Of a stretch of 64,000 nucleotides of DNA, positions 22,595 to 34,191 are shown piece by piece. The DNA lies in assembly GCA_012184525.1 (NCBI GenBank), contig WOFQ01000004.1, forward strand, positions 434,001 through 498,000, given 5' to 3'. Numbering within the stretch: position 1 is the stretch's first letter; each line of letters begins with the position of its first letter. Under the pieces are notes generated by a model. The model had not been told where the DNA came from. It searched no databases and worked only from the letters and a program-made list of their open reading frames with translations. The DNA comes from Xenoacremonium recifei. Its lineage: Eukaryota > Ascomycota > Sordariomycetes > Hypocreales > Nectriaceae. The position numbers were made by a program, and so were the translations under genes.

Positions 22595-24050
22595 ATGGGG
22601 ATCCTCTCACTCACTTACACCCGTCCCAAGCACGTGGACAAGGAGTCTCTCCGCAAGAGCGAAGATAGCTCCTCGGACATTGAGAAGTCTGATGGGTCAA
22701 TGAAGTCTGGCCAATCTGGGCTATCTGCTGGTATCCCGGAGTCACTGAGCTTCGACAAGATCATCAGTGGAGGAACCTGCCCGGTATGCCACCCATATCT
22801 CTCCAATTGCCCATCTTCAACTGCTAACATGCTTTCACACAGCCCATGACTGTTCGGGATTTCATGAGCTACCTCATATACGTCGAGCATGCGGCCGAAA
22901 ACCTCCAATTCTACCTCTGGTACCAGGATTATCAGAAGCGGTTCAACGAGGCAGAAACACCTGATATCAAGCTCGCCCCTGAGTGGACCGAGGCCATGCA
23001 GGAGGAAGCTGTCGCAAAGCTTCGCAAGGAGCACGCGGACAAGATGAGACGGGACCCTGACGGTGCTCAGATCTTCAAAGGCACCGACTTTGAGAAGCCA
23101 GCACCCGAGATGGCCGCTTTCGAGCATTCCAATCCCTTCAACACCCCTCCTCGAACGCCCAAGAGCCGGGGCGAAGATGGATCAGTTTATTCGTCCTCCA
23201 ACACGGCCACGACGGCGGCCAAGACGTACCAGTCTCAGGTCTCGGATGCGTTCCATGCTGCTGGTGTCAGCCAGCCTTGTAAGTATCCTGTTCAGTGCCT
23301 TTCCACTCACGTCCACTAACCTTTGTGCCAGTCACCATCCAGCCGTACCGCGAAGAGATCAACCGAGTCATTGCGACATACATCATGGATGGCGCCCCGC
23401 GTCAGCTGAACCTCTCCTCAACCGAACAGAGGGCAGCTGTCCAGGCTGTGGCTTACACCACGCACCCGTCGGCTTTCAGAGGCATCTTCAAGACAGTCGA
23501 CGCGGCCTTGCGTCGCCAGGCCCATCCCAATTTCGTGCGGTGGTCCATCTGCAATGGCAACCCCGCCCGCGTCTTCTTCGCGAGAGCTCTGGGAGTCGGC
23601 ACTATCCTGATTGGCTTCGTCGTGGCTATCATCTTGACGCTCAGCAACGCCGGTCGCGGATACCGCGCACTGTCAGCCATTGCCTTCGTGCTTGGTATCA
23701 GTACGCTGGTGGCAGCTTACAAGGGCATGTGTGTTGTCCTCCATGGCCTGCATCATCGCCATGTCCGCCCGTGGGAGCTCTTCACTGACAGTGAGAACCC
23801 ATTGTCGATGGAGAAGCGCAGCTTTGAGTCGTTTGCTTCCAACAACAGCTATGAGGATGAGCCCTGGGTCGTCAAGTATGAGAAGCGCAACATTGTTCGC
23901 AAGATCTTCGATCGTGAGGTCTGGATCCAGGAGCCTGCATTGAGACAGATCCAGGACACTATCTTCATCCAGGCGATGCTGGCTTCGGTGCTGCTGGGTG
24001 GTGTCTTGACTGCCATCTTCGTTGCTGTCCCCGGTGGTCACTTCTTCTAA
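22595..24050 (+). CDS. RGS-domain membrane protein
   Basis: Predicted regulator of G-protein signalling anchored in a membrane. Exons: 22595-22783, 22843-23278 and 23332-24050, for 447 residues. The RGS box begins around SLSFDKIISGG and TVRDFMSYLIYVEHAAENLQ (the usual F-x2-Y/F-L-x2-E-x-A-E-N-L-x-F pattern). It is interrupted by a Ser/Pro-rich insert of about 100 residues and closes with REEINRVIATYI, TTHPSAF and IFKTVDAAL. Three to four hydrophobic segments follow: FFARALGVGTILIGFVVAI, ALSAIAFVLGISTLVA and, at the C-terminus, AMLASVLLGGVLTAIFVAV. This is the RGS plus C-terminal membrane arrangement seen in fungal Rax1-type and related proteins, but I cannot say which fungal RGS class it belongs to. 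It ends convergent to the HET gene. Confidence 0.85.
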
Positions 24051-24313
24051 GGTCCGCCTAAGAATTGTTGCTTGCACATGACACGATGTTAAGGGAAAGA
24101 GGGTTCGAAAAAACATGTTTTCACTCGTTCTACTCTTCCCTAGTTGATTCGTCGGTTTTTAATACCCCCTTTGGTGTTCAAGAAGTTGGATTTGGGATAT
24201 GTATCGGAAAGGGAGTTTGATGATTGGGAATCAGGACCACTAGGCAATTTCGTATCTTCTCCGATGCACGAATGCAATGCCCGTATTTAGTCTATCAATT
24301 GGATCGCTCGCAT

Positions 24314-26401
24314 TTATATTATCACAGAAATTTGTGATCCCCAAGATTGAAAATCGGGCTCGCCTTCTTCGGGACACTGAAAGAAGCCAACTCGGGTATA
24401 ATCTCGACCCCCTTCGTTGGCCCTCAGCACCAATCCCCGAATGAGATTCCTGTTCCAATCCACGTGTCCAACAGCTGTGAACGTAAGTTCAACGGGAATA
24501 GGTACTAGCTCCTCTTGAACAAATTGAACAATTTCGCCAACACAGTCCGGCCAAATTGTGAACTTCTCATTGTCCACAACACGATGTTCTGCATCAATTC
24601 CCAGCTTTCTCATTGAGTACCACCATGTTCCAGTTCTGGTTGGGCCTTCCACAGTAATGGAGCCTGTAGCAACTTTCGTAAACCCTCCATTGACTTTTGT
24701 ATCAACGACCCTGAAACCTCCAACGACGCTCTGACTGAAGTGAGGATTGACTGCATTGTCCACAGCGGCCCATGACCACGACGGTGCTCGTTGGGATTGC
24801 CGGCGAGGATGGAGCTTTGTGCCAAAAGTTTCCACTTTCCATTGCAAAAGTGAAGGGAGTTTTTCGTAATTCCATAGCCCAGCGAGATACTGCACTCCTA
24901 GAGTTTGCTCTAGATGCTGTGCGACCCCACCAATGCCTGCCAGGAGGTCTTCTCTATCTGTGAATTGCAACCCTGAATATGTTCTCACAATATGGGTCCA
25001 CCAATTCAAAAGATCCCTTCTTGAGTCGGGAAGATATCGATACCCAGATGGGCTGGCAAATAGGTAAAGACTGTAATCCAATGGCGCTTCAGCCGTCCCG
25101 AGACGCTTATCGGCGACAGAGAGATCTGTCTGGCCGTGGTAACCATGACGACATGAACAATTCCATCTCAGTGTTCTCCAGCCATACTCCAGAATTCGGG
25201 GAGAAAACAGGCGTTCCTGAAGTGCCCATGCTCGGGTAGCTAGAGGTTCAGGTACAGGCGGCTTGGCCCATTGATAGCTGTCTATGTAGAGGTTACCCTG
25301 TACTTGTTCTGATGTTGTAACTGGAATATTGATTTCGCTGAAATCGGGTCTTTGATAGAGGAAGCCGTCGTGACAAGTCTGCGCCGTATTCGCACAAATT
25401 GTCACATCCGCATTCTTAAAGATGTGGCACATCTGAGAGATTTCGTGCTCTATATCTTCGTCATTGTCCTGGATGATGCATAAACTGTCGATCCAGACAT
25501 ATCGATAGCCTAATTTCCTGGCTGTAATGAAACAATCCCGAATCGTGGACGGAAGGTCGCTGATGTTGAATGACCAGTTTCCAGATGGGTCGGCATTAGA
25601 TTTGCTGCTGCAGACCTTCTGCTTTCCGCCCCAGCAATACGAAAGACAGACGTAGTTTAGGGCGTCAATATCTTTGGTATCTCTCACCTCCAAATGTTCG
25701 ATTTCGGGATTGGGTCCAAGATCAATTATTCGAGTCGGTTTGAACAGGCTCGCGTCTTTGTCCTTTACAGAACACACGCATGATGAAAGCCACTGATTCA
25801 CACTCGTAATGGCTTGGTCGGAGATCACGTTTAAGTCGATAGAAGGTATAAACGAGGCTGCAGGGTCGCCTATGCAATATTAGCCTTGTGGCTTCTTACA
25901 TGAAGCGTCCGACGATACTGCGAATGGGAAGAGATATCGTATTTCTTCCTACGTACCAGAGTATGTGTATGCATTGAATCGAGGACCCGCCTGTGAATCT
26001 CCGCAGTCAAGATAGGCGCGGGAAACACACATGCGTTCCTTCTTCGTTATATGAGGCTCTGCAGCAAGGAATAACTGAAATGGCCTTTGACTGAGGCTCG
26101 TCTAGACGTGGCGGACAGCGTCGATTGGAGTCTGACACCATCCACACTTCCCAAACCAATGCGTCTTGAATATTTGCCAGACGCTTCGGCGATGGTATCT
26201 AGCAAATAAGGATTTGAAGAGCATACAGCCGTCAACAGCTCCAGCATAGACTTCGTTGACCGTTTGTGGAAGCCGGATTCGGGTAACTGCTTTTGGAAGA
26301 GTTGAAGGTATTTGAAGGGGAATTTGACAGTGGCGACATGAATGGGATTCAGGTAACTGCGTACCATTTATGGGAAATCTTTTGGTTGTACAAACCGCCA
26401 T
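24314..26401 (-). CDS. HET-domain protein, interrupted by an in-frame TAG
   Basis: HET proteins trigger or regulate incompatibility and cell death in filamentous fungi. Exon 1 (25957-26401) joins via a 87-nt intron (GTACGT to GCTAATATTGCATAG) to exon 2 (24314-25869). The HET core is clear in exon 2: YVCLSYCWGG, LPSTIRDCFITARKLGYRYVWIDSLCIIQ, and AWALQERLFSPRIL. The N-terminal part has CRHCQIP and a GCMLFKSL stretch typical of the region before HET domains. Exon 1 contains TAG at 26102-26104 in the common frame. A 57-nt in-frame intron 26091-26147 (weak donor GTGTGG, acceptor CCTCAG) would remove it; otherwise the protein stops near residue 100. A GTG at 25828 is not accepted as a start because the frame continues upstream. 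With the extra intron the protein is roughly 647 residues. Classing it as intact or pseudogene needs transcript data. Confidence 0.75.
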
Positions 26402-27271
26402 TCTGAGACTCAGTGCTGGGTGAGAACTCGAGCGCTGCGAACTGTTTTTGCGGAGGGGAATAACTAGGTCTTAAACCGAGGACATTTATCTTTATTGTTC
26501 GTCCACTCTTGAGTTTTACCTCCTTTATTCGACATCAGGAAATGAGGTGAGTTCTCTGCAGATAATTCCGCCTTGCTTCCTCCCCTTGTTCATGATTGGT
26601 CCGTGAGGCGCCCAGTGCAGTGTGTTGGCGGCAGGTGAAACGGATGGTCCCTTGTATGTATCTATCATTTACTGAACAAAAGTTACACTTCTTTGCTATC
26701 CGTCTCATAATAAAATGATTGTTGGCCCAGAAGCGAGACCCAGGCTTAAGCAAGGACATATTGTGTGTCATGGTTACGCGCGTATACGGAGAGCAGGTCC
26801 TGAATACACAGGCGCCGGAGCAGAGTCACATTAGTAACAAAATGGAAACTACGTATCGCTCATCAATCTTCCGAGACGTCACTGAATTGCTCAAGTCAAC
26901 CTACATAGGACATGCAAGTGTTCGTGACAGGTTCCTTTCGGCGATGTTCCGGAGTATCGGCAAGGAGGCAATCGGAGCCTCGGTCCACCGGCAGCGGGGA
27001 CTTATCGATAAGACCAACGCCTACCGAAATGTCCGAATTAGTTAGCCTCTGCTCCGTAAACGCTCAACCCCTCCAAAGGGTCCACGATCAGACTCAACAG
27101 CTCCAATCCCACAGCCAACATCGTTCTTATGAGGCCGTCGACGTTGGGGCACTGATGTTTACCCTTGCATGAACCTATCTCCTTTAATGACGACCCGGAT
27201 ATCCTAAACGTCGACACCCAATTCCTCCTCTCAGCGCCCGCGGCGCATTGCGAACCCCCGAATCGGCCGCC
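26402..27271. other. divergent intergenic region HET gene / pantothenate kinase
   Basis: 870 bp with no supported gene. Short frames at 26719-27045 and elsewhere have no recognisable content. Promoters of both flanking genes must lie here. Confidence 0.45.
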
Positions 27272-28827
27272 ATGACTCCCCCCCTCCCGGCGCACGAGAC
27301 CGACGGCGCCGTGCTGGAGCCGGAGCAAGAGCCGGAGCTGAGGCGGCGCGCGCGGACGGGAACGGCGACCGAGGGCATCGACAATGCTATCGCGCGGCCC
27401 GGGAGCGTCAAGATCAATGTCGAGGGCGCCTTCATCGTCGACCCGGAGGTAGCCACGCCGGCGCTCGGCCAACACGGCTTTGTAGGCGCGGCCGCGAACG
27501 GGAGGACCAGTCCACCACATCCAGAGACGAGCGATATTCGGCTACCAAACCACACGGGGGTGGTGAGCCATATTGCAGCTGATGTATGTGCATGTTGTCT
27601 TGACTTGGTAGGGAATCGGGGGCTGACGTGATGCTACTCCAGATCGGTGGCTCGCTGGCCAAGCTCGTCTACTTCACGCGCGAAGTCGGTTCAACAGAGC
27701 TCGGCGGCCGACTCAACTTCCAGAGCTTCGAGACCGACCGGATCGACGACTGCGTCGAGTTCATGAAACACCTGCGCGACAAGCACAAGCAGCTCAATGG
27801 CGCGCGGACGGGCGACGAGCTGTGCGTCATGGCTACTGGCGGCGGCGCCTACAAATACTACGACAAGATCCGCGAGGCGCTGGGCGTGGACGTGCTGCGG
27901 GAGGACGAGATGGAGTGTCTAATCATCGGTACCTTTCTCTTTCAATAGGAATGCTGTTCTGTGTGCTGACTGGTGATAATAGGCCTCGACTTCTTCATCA
28001 CCGAAATACCCCGCGAGGTCTTTACCTACTCCGAGACCCTCTTCGAAGACGACCCTATGCACTTCGTCTCCCCGCCGGAGAACATCTATCCCTACCTGCT
28101 GGTCAACATCGGCTCTGGTGTCTCATTCCTCAAGGTTACAGGACCGAGATCCTACGAACGGGTGGGCGGCACATCGCTCGGTGGTGGTACTCTCTGGGGT
28201 CTGCTGTCCATGCTGACGGGCGCGCGGTCGTTCGACGAGATGCTGGATCTGGCCGAGCATGGCGACAATTCCAAGGTCGACATGATGGTGGGCGACATCT
28301 ATGGCACCGACTACGGCAAGATCGGACTCAAGAGCACCGCCATCGCCTCGTCTTTTGGCAAGGTCTTCCGTATGAAGCGCCAGGCTGAGACTGAGGCCGA
28401 AGACTCGGGCGGTCTTGTCGGCGACCACCACCGCGATCACCGTCCAAACAGCGCGCACCACGAGGAACCTGCAGGCCCCCCCTTTTCCAGCGCCGACATC
28501 TCGCGGTCACTGCTCTATGCCGTCTCCAACAACATCGGCCAGATCGCCTACCTGCAATCGCAAATCCACAACCTCTCCCACATCTACTTCGGCGGCTCCT
28601 TCATCCGTGGCCATCGCCAGACCATGAACACCCTCAGCTACGCCGTGCGCTTCTGGACCCAGGGCGGCAAGCAGGCTTACTTCCTGCGGCACGAGGGCTA
28701 CCTCGGCGCCGTAGGTGCGTTCCTCAAGCGCCAGCCGCGCAACTGGGGCCGCCGCGCGAGTCTCGAGAACATGGATGATCTGGCAGAATGGCGGAGGCGA
28801 AATAAGCGAGACGGCAGCGAGGCGTGA
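27272..28827 (+). CDS. CAB1: pantothenate kinase (type II, eukaryotic PanK)
   Basis: Phosphorylates pantothenate, the first and rate-controlling step of coenzyme A synthesis. Exons: 27272-27583, 27643-27928 and 27983-28827, for 480 residues. The first 90 residues are disordered. Then come an acetate-kinase-fold beginning IAADIGGSLAKLVYF (phosphate-1 loop with conserved Asp), ATGGGAYKY, the MECLIIGLDFFI segment, LLVNIGSGVSFLKV and GGTSLGGGTLWGLL. A poorly conserved His/Asp-rich insert follows, and the fold ends with IYFGGSFIRGH and EGYLGAVGAF. All are hallmarks of the eukaryotic PanK family. The ATG at 27272 has a strong context (gccgccATGA); an upstream TTG in frame is ignored. Family enzymes are feedback-inhibited by acyl-CoA, which the sequence alone does not prove here. 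Confidence 0.92.
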
Positions 28828-29487
28828 AACATGCTACGTTACTGCTCCTTTCTTGAGCGGGTGTAGCAAAGACGAGACAACACGGAGGGAAGGGGGGGCA
28901 AACTGCATCAAGGGCACCGCATACCCGGGAGCAAACTTCGGGACGCGGCAGCTCGACACTGGCGTTTGGATAGGCGGCGGCCACTTGTGTTTGGATTTTT
29001 GAACTACCACTAGCAAGCGCAGCACAAAAAGACCACTTACATGCCATAACACATACCTTACACTGCATTTCATAGCACAGAACGAGCTCATTGGCACCCG
29101 GCGCGAGGAGGGGAGAGTTGAACTTCGGAGAGTAACGTATCACGCTACGTTGCTGGCAGGGCGAGTTGCACAGACATGTCCAATACTTGCACATTCCACC
29201 TCCGCATCCGCTACGATGCTGCGTTCATTGTACAATAGAAAAGAAATAAACAGGCGAGCATGCCCGAACGGTTGTTACGCAAGTTAAGAGGGGCCGAGTG
29301 CAACGCAAACCAGGTTGCGGTGAGGATGAGCCACTTGATGCCCGCCTGTAAGGAGTCAAAGATGCTTCAAGCACAAGCCAAGACGGGTCGGTCGTATTTG
29401 GCGTTCGTTTGTATAAGACCGTACTGGTCCCCCTTTCAAGAGAACAGCAAACTTATCTGTTTTCCTCACCAACTGACAAACAAAACA
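28828..29487. other. intergenic, PanK 3' region and upstream of the Cys-rich gene
   Basis: 660 bp without a supported gene. The AT-rich stretch around 29232-29250 (aatagaaaagaaataaaca) may be a PanK polyadenylation region or promoter of the next gene. Confidence 0.4.
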
Positions 29488-30463
29488 ATGCCAGCTAAAC
29501 TCGGAGGCTTCGCCAGCCACCCAGCCTTTTACAACGGAGGACGGCGCGCGTACGTGGCCGTGCCGCGGGACTGGTTTCGCGAATACTACTCGGCGTCGTC
29601 CTCGTCCTCGAGGGCCTCGTGGTCGGAGTGGTGTTCGACGTGTGAACCTACGTGTAGCTGCAACGATGAGAGTGACGGTGACGTAGGTACCGATGATGAG
29701 GATGACGAATCTCATTGTTGCTGTTGCTGTGGATGTTGTGAATCTGACTATGAGAGGGAGGAGGATGAAGACGAGGATGAGGTTGAGAGTTGCGTGTCTA
29801 CGACACCGTGCTGCGGACGTCGTGTAAGTTATTTCTGCGCGTCTACCAGTATGCAGTCTTGCTTTCTTGCAAGCATGCTGACCCGGCACAATCCTATAGG
29901 GCTGCTGCACTGGCGATTTGTTACGAGAGGATCGTGGCCGGAAGATGCCAGCCCCATGCGTCAACCAGACCACCAACATCAACACCAACAAAACCAGCTG
30001 GACACAAAACTCTCGTGGTCGAAACCACTGTGAACCAGACCGTCGGGAGCGAGACCTCTGGGAACGGAATCTACAGCTAGAAGATGTCATCTACTTTCTT
30101 GCCAAGCGTCAGCGGCACCACAACGATGAGCGACGGCGCATCGAAGACTGGATGAGGGTTATGCATGACCTAGAGAATGATGACAAGCCAGAGAAGAGTC
30201 ATAGCAAGGACAAAGCTAAAGGGAACCACAAGGAAAGGCGCTCCAGCAAAGGTGATTCCAAGGACAGAGAAGACGACCGGCATCGTCCTCAACACAAAGA
30301 TGGTATATACGTCTTCAACCTGAACAACGGGCCAACGCAGGAATCGAGGGACAGAAGCCCGGAACCCATGGCCAGAGCAAGGCACCACGACGACACTGTC
30401 TATGACAAGGCGTACGAACACGCTAGACAACGGCGACACCATCACCATGACCGTCGACGATGA
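29488..30463 (+). CDS. uncharacterised protein: Cys/acidic-rich N-half, basic His/Arg-rich C-half
   Basis: I do not recognise the family. Exons 29488-29823 and 29900-30463, joined by an intron with GTAAGT donor and CCTATAG acceptor, give 299 residues. Residues 1-112 include a short aromatic/basic segment (GGRRAYVAVPRDWF), a poly-Ser run, acidic blocks (DDEDDE, EEDEDEDEVE) and a Cys cluster with five consecutive Cys followed by GCC. The second exon continues the Cys pattern (GCCTGD) and then becomes highly charged, with an amphipathic helix (LEDVIYFLAKRQRHHNDER), Lys/Glu-Ser repeats, and the C-terminus RHHHHDRRR. There is no signal peptide or membrane segment. The Cys cluster could bind metal, but spacing does not fit a named zinc finger. 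A 244-codon frame runs antisense (29356-30090) without splice support. Confidence 0.6.
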
Positions 30464-30521
30464 AAAAAAAAGAAGCCATCCTCACAATATTGAGCACGTG
30501 GGAGAAAATGGCAAAAAGTAG

Positions 30522-30610
30522 GGTCTGGCCGGGGATTGAACCCGGGACCTCTCGCAAGCTGTGCTTCGGGTGTACCCTAAGCGAGAATCATACCACTAGA
30601 CCACCAGACC
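30522..30610 (-). tRNA. tRNA-Pro(AGG) with intron
   Basis: Read on the minus strand, the acceptor stem GGTCTGG pairs with CCAGACC at the 3' end. The D arm is GTCTAGTGGTATGAT. The anticodon stem is CTCGC/GCGAG with loop TTAGGG, giving anticodon AGG. The T arm is CCGGG-TTCAATC-CCCGG. An intron of about 17-18 nt (starting TACACCCGAAGC) lies one base 3' of the anticodon, the canonical eukaryotic position. Internal A and B box promoter elements are within the gene. No CCA is encoded. Confidence 0.93.
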
Positions 30611-31129
30611 AAGAACAGGGACCGAACGTCCTGTGCTGTTGTTGTTGGGAGCGGAGGGCGATATTTTGCTTTATTTAGGCAGTGCGGTTGACTCATTTTG
30701 GTGGGTGTTCTGTTAGGGCTACCAAGGTCCTGAGTGGGGCCGCGAATGATCGGTGTCTGCAACATCAGTTTCAAGTACGAGTTGGGCCTGTTGCAAAGGA
30801 GGAGATGTAAGGTTAGTGTTCTTAGGCTGTGAGAGAGGAATTGATAGTAGGGGTTTGTCCCTCATGTGATTCAGTCGTGTGCCTGATCAGCCGTCTGGGA
30901 AGGAAACTCCCGATGGCTGATTCGCTGACGTCACTTCAACGTCGTCCATTCCAGAAACTTCAACTCTTTGACACGTTTCGCGATTCCAGACATCACCTGC
31001 ACGCCGGAAACGAATTGATCCATCTAAATGATCTTAAAATGCACGCAGAAAGGTGTCGTTAAATTCCTGCAGCTGCTAATGATACAGAGTGTTCAAGACT
31101 TGAGCACTTTCGCTCTCCTAGGTCATGCT
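30611..31129. other. intergenic
   Basis: About 520 bp between the tRNA and the 3' end of the small spliced gene. Only short frames without recognisable content. Confidence 0.4.
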
Positions 31130-31457
31130 CTAGTTCGATGACCCTCGTCCACCCTGTCCAACATCTGGGCCTTTCTTGATGCCTTGGCTCTGGCCGCCGC
31201 TGGCATTCATGCCTTCAAGGCCCTTGCCCTTCTCGTGCATACCCTCTGGTAAGGGTGCGGTCTTGTCTGCTCGAGCGACTCGTGTGGACTATTCACCATG
31301 CCGTTAGTATCACGCCAACATGCTCTCGTTCAATAGGAGATGAGCAATGGGGAGGTGAACAACTTACGTCGACTTCACCAACGCCGTGGGCAATGTCGTG
31401 GCTAGTCTCCTTGTCAAAGGGACCGTTATCAGAAGAACCGTCTCCGTGGCGAGGCAT
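31130..31457 (-). CDS. small hypophilic protein of 82 residues, spliced
   Basis: Too short for a simple frame scan but well supported by splicing. Exon 1 (31368-31457) reads MPRHGDGSSDNGPFDKETSH and ends IAHGVGEVD. The 79-nt intron has GTAAGT donor, TACTAAC branch sequence and GAATAG acceptor. Exon 2 (31130-31288) reads STRVARADKTAPLPEGMHEK and ends GGQSQGIKKGPDVGQGGRGSSN. The product is Gly/Ser/charged and probably disordered, with no signal peptide or membrane helix. Small proteins of this composition are common in filamentous ascomycetes and often starvation- or stress-expressed, but I assign no function. Confidence 0.72.
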
Positions 31458-32210
31458 GTTGAGGTGTTGAGATAATGTTAAGTTTTCGTGAATGTGTAGT
31501 TGTTTTGAACACGGTTTGGAGGATTGTGAGATTGTAGAGCAAGCTGTGGCTTCTTCCCATTCTCAGGGCCATTGTCTTATATCGCAACAACGATACATCT
31601 GAGTAAGTGGCTCTAGTAGTCGACGTCATGCCATTAACGTCATATCCCCTAATGTTAGCTACACGACCCTCGACTCATCCACCATTGATCATCGAATGTG
31701 GGGAAGTCTAGAGCCTCACAACCTTGCACGGGACCTGGATCGGTTCGATCCGTCTAATATCTTGAGCTTCTCGGAGTAAATGGCCCGTCAAATGTGGGTT
31801 TGTCCCTGGTCTTGACGACCCTCGTGGACTTCATCTGGGTCCAGTGACCTTGTTGATGCCAGCTGGAAAATGCTAGAATAACGAATACTTGCGCTCACAT
31901 TTAATGCCCTGGCGTAGGTAGGAGAGAGCACGCATGAAGAAACAATGAAATCGTATCATTTCTCGCCTGGTATCCGTCGCACTAACACCGAACTCTAGCT
32001 TGATCCTGCTTCGCCAACAGCTACAATCCATAACTCTCAATTTGTCTCCCCGATTCCCATCACTGTACACGTAGATAAAACACACCAAGAAAAGGAAACA
32101 AAAGAGATCTTTCGTGAAGATCTCTAGCAGAACCAATGAAAATGGGTAAAAGAGTCTTCACGACGACAAGAAACTCGTCGAGACACGAAAACCCCAGATG
32201 AGCATCCCGT
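31458..32210. other. intergenic
   Basis: 750 bp with no supported gene. It holds the promoter of the small minus-strand gene and the 3' region of the PARP-finger gene. Confidence 0.4.
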
Positions 32211-33423
32211 TTACGACTTGCGAGCTCGACCTCGGCGACCCTTGGCCTTGGGAGCAGGCTCAGCTTCCTCGGGAGCTGGCTCCTCTTCAGCCTCAGGGAC
32301 AGGCTCCTCCTTGACTGCTGACTTGCGGCCTCGTTTCTTGGGAGCCGGAACTGGGGGCGCAGGCTCGTCGTCTTTGTCCTCAACCTTCTTTGTCGTAGCT
32401 TTCCTTCCTCTCTTCGCAGGGACTGCGGCCGGAGCAGGAGCCTCGTCTGCAGCCTCATCCTTGACTTTCTTTGCTGATGTCTTCCGTCCCTTCTTGACCG
32501 GGGCCGGCTCTTCGTCCTCCGGTTCGTTCTTGACCTTCTTTGCTGTCTTGCGAGAGCGAACCGGCTTAGCAGGGGCTGCCTCAGCTTCGCTCTCCTCATC
32601 CTTGACCTTGGTGGTTTTCGTTCTCTTGGTCTTCTTCGGCTGCGGCTCATCATCACCATCATCATCGGCAGCCTTTTTGCGGCCCCGTTTGGCTTTCTTG
32701 GGAGGCGAATCACCGGCATCCTGCAAGGTCAGCATCGAACTTGAATTGGGAATGTTAAGATAATTGTTCCGTACCTCTGCCTCAGCAGCTTCCCTCGCCC
32801 TCTTTCTCTTCTGGGCCTCGGTTAGGTGGATGCCTGCTTCTCCAAGACGGTTCTTCTCAGGGTCCTGTATTTCGTTAGAGCACGCTACTCAGATTGGAAA
32901 AGAGACATACTCCGTTGAAATCCTCGGGATCGATATGCCCTTGGGTCACGCAACGGCGCACCTTCTCTTGAAGATCCGGATGATCCCTAACGATGTCAGT
33001 TTTGGCTCAAGATGTCTCGTTAGCCTAACCTACCCCAGCTCGTCATATCCATCAATGATATCGCAGTCAAATGAACTATCTTCTTGCTCACAAGCGTCTC
33101 GCAAGTTCTCTACCACCTTCCCGGAGACACAACCCCTATCCAGCAGTCAGTGGTTGAGACAGACAAGGTATTTCATAGATGAGCGAGGCTTACCAGTGTC
33201 TCCAGTGCCAGCTGCCATGTTCCTGGATCTCGACCCAGGTTCCAAGCCGAAGTTCGCCTTTGGGGATCTTGTTGCCGGTCTTCTTGCACAGGGTGTCTCT
33301 GCAAACAGCCCGCTGGTTGGGCGAGACCTCTAGTGGGCCGTAGTTAGCACGGATGGGTGTTGCTTTGGATGTTGAGTTTCATCATTGGCGTCGAGATAAC
33401 TCACCAATACGATACTGGCCCAT
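32211..33423 (-). CDS. PARP-type zinc finger protein with Lys/Arg-rich AT-hook-like tail
   Basis: Probable DNA-break or nick-binding nuclear protein. Six exons: 33405-33423, 33194-33329, 33034-33135, 32911-32986, 32775-32864 and 32211-32720, joined in frame to 310 residues. The zf-PARP domain occupies roughly residues 8-85: VSPNQRAVCRDTLCKK, KIPKGELRLG, then SWHWRHWGCVSGKVV supplying the His and final Cys ligands. The second half is low-complexity, with repeated KRGRK, GRKTSAKKV and KKVKNE-type blocks between acidic/Pro runs. RGRK cores resemble AT hooks. There is no PARP catalytic or ligase domain, so the finger stands alone. An ACGCGT hexamer lies at 33794-33799, about 370 bp upstream. It is the next gene downstream of the ATR kinase on the same strand. 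Confidence 0.85.
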
Positions 33424-34191
33424 TTTGGCGAGCGGTATACAGATGCGTGTTCGTGATAGAATCGTACGAGGACGTCACAATCCCCGAATGTGTTGGCGAT
33501 GCAACGTAAAATGCAGCGCTGTCAAAATGATGACTAGGACCTTCCAAGAGCACTGATCGCGGACGCGGGTGCGGGTGAATTGGTGGAAAGAGAGAGAGAA
33601 ATCTCAGTAATTCTCTGAGACAAAATCCGCTATGGCGCTTCGTCAATGAGGATGGCACAGAGCAAGACGACAGCAATTTCTCGGATGTTGGGAGAAGAAG
33701 AGAGAATGGAAAAGTGAGCGAGGTGGCAGCGCTTTTCAGGTGGTGAGGAAAGAACTGGTCAGGGCGCGACACGACGGGACTGGACCCGACCGAACGCGTC
33801 GCTGCCTCTGCCTCAACCCGAGCGCCCGCTAAAGACAGCCCAGACAGCCCGCAACCACCACAATGAATGCAATGAAAAGGAGCTTTATCTGCGGAGACTC
33901 TAAGAACGAAACAACTTGATGATGAAAAAAAAGGCAATTGAGAGTGAATATTTGTCTTCTCCTTTTTTTTTTTACTTCTCTTTTCCAGGCACGGGATTAA
34001 AGGAAGAGATCTATGTGAAATTTCAGACAAAGGTGGTGCTTTGTGCTTGGATTGTGAATGCGTCGACGCCTCTAAAGACCTGCATAAAGATCTTCTAGAT
34101 TATCCATAACAACAAAGTTCAGGCCAGTCAAGATGCGTTTTCTTCTTTTTCTTTTCATTTCCTTTCCTTCTTCATCCACATCTTATACATA
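33424..34191. other. intergenic, PARP-finger promoter and mec1 3' region
   Basis: 768 bp. Holds ACGCGT at 33794-33799 and homopolymer runs (A8 near 33925, T of about 12 near 33962-33974). No supported gene. Confidence 0.45.

Noticed and set aside
25826..25828. GTG as start of the HET protein
   Set aside because: The frame continues upstream to a good intron acceptor and an N-terminal exon beginning with ATG; fungal genes rarely start with GTG.
29356..30090. 244-codon minus-strand frame with hydrophobic stretches
   Set aside because: It runs antisense through a plus-strand gene that has a canonical intron; its hydrophobic runs come from the complement of acidic codons.
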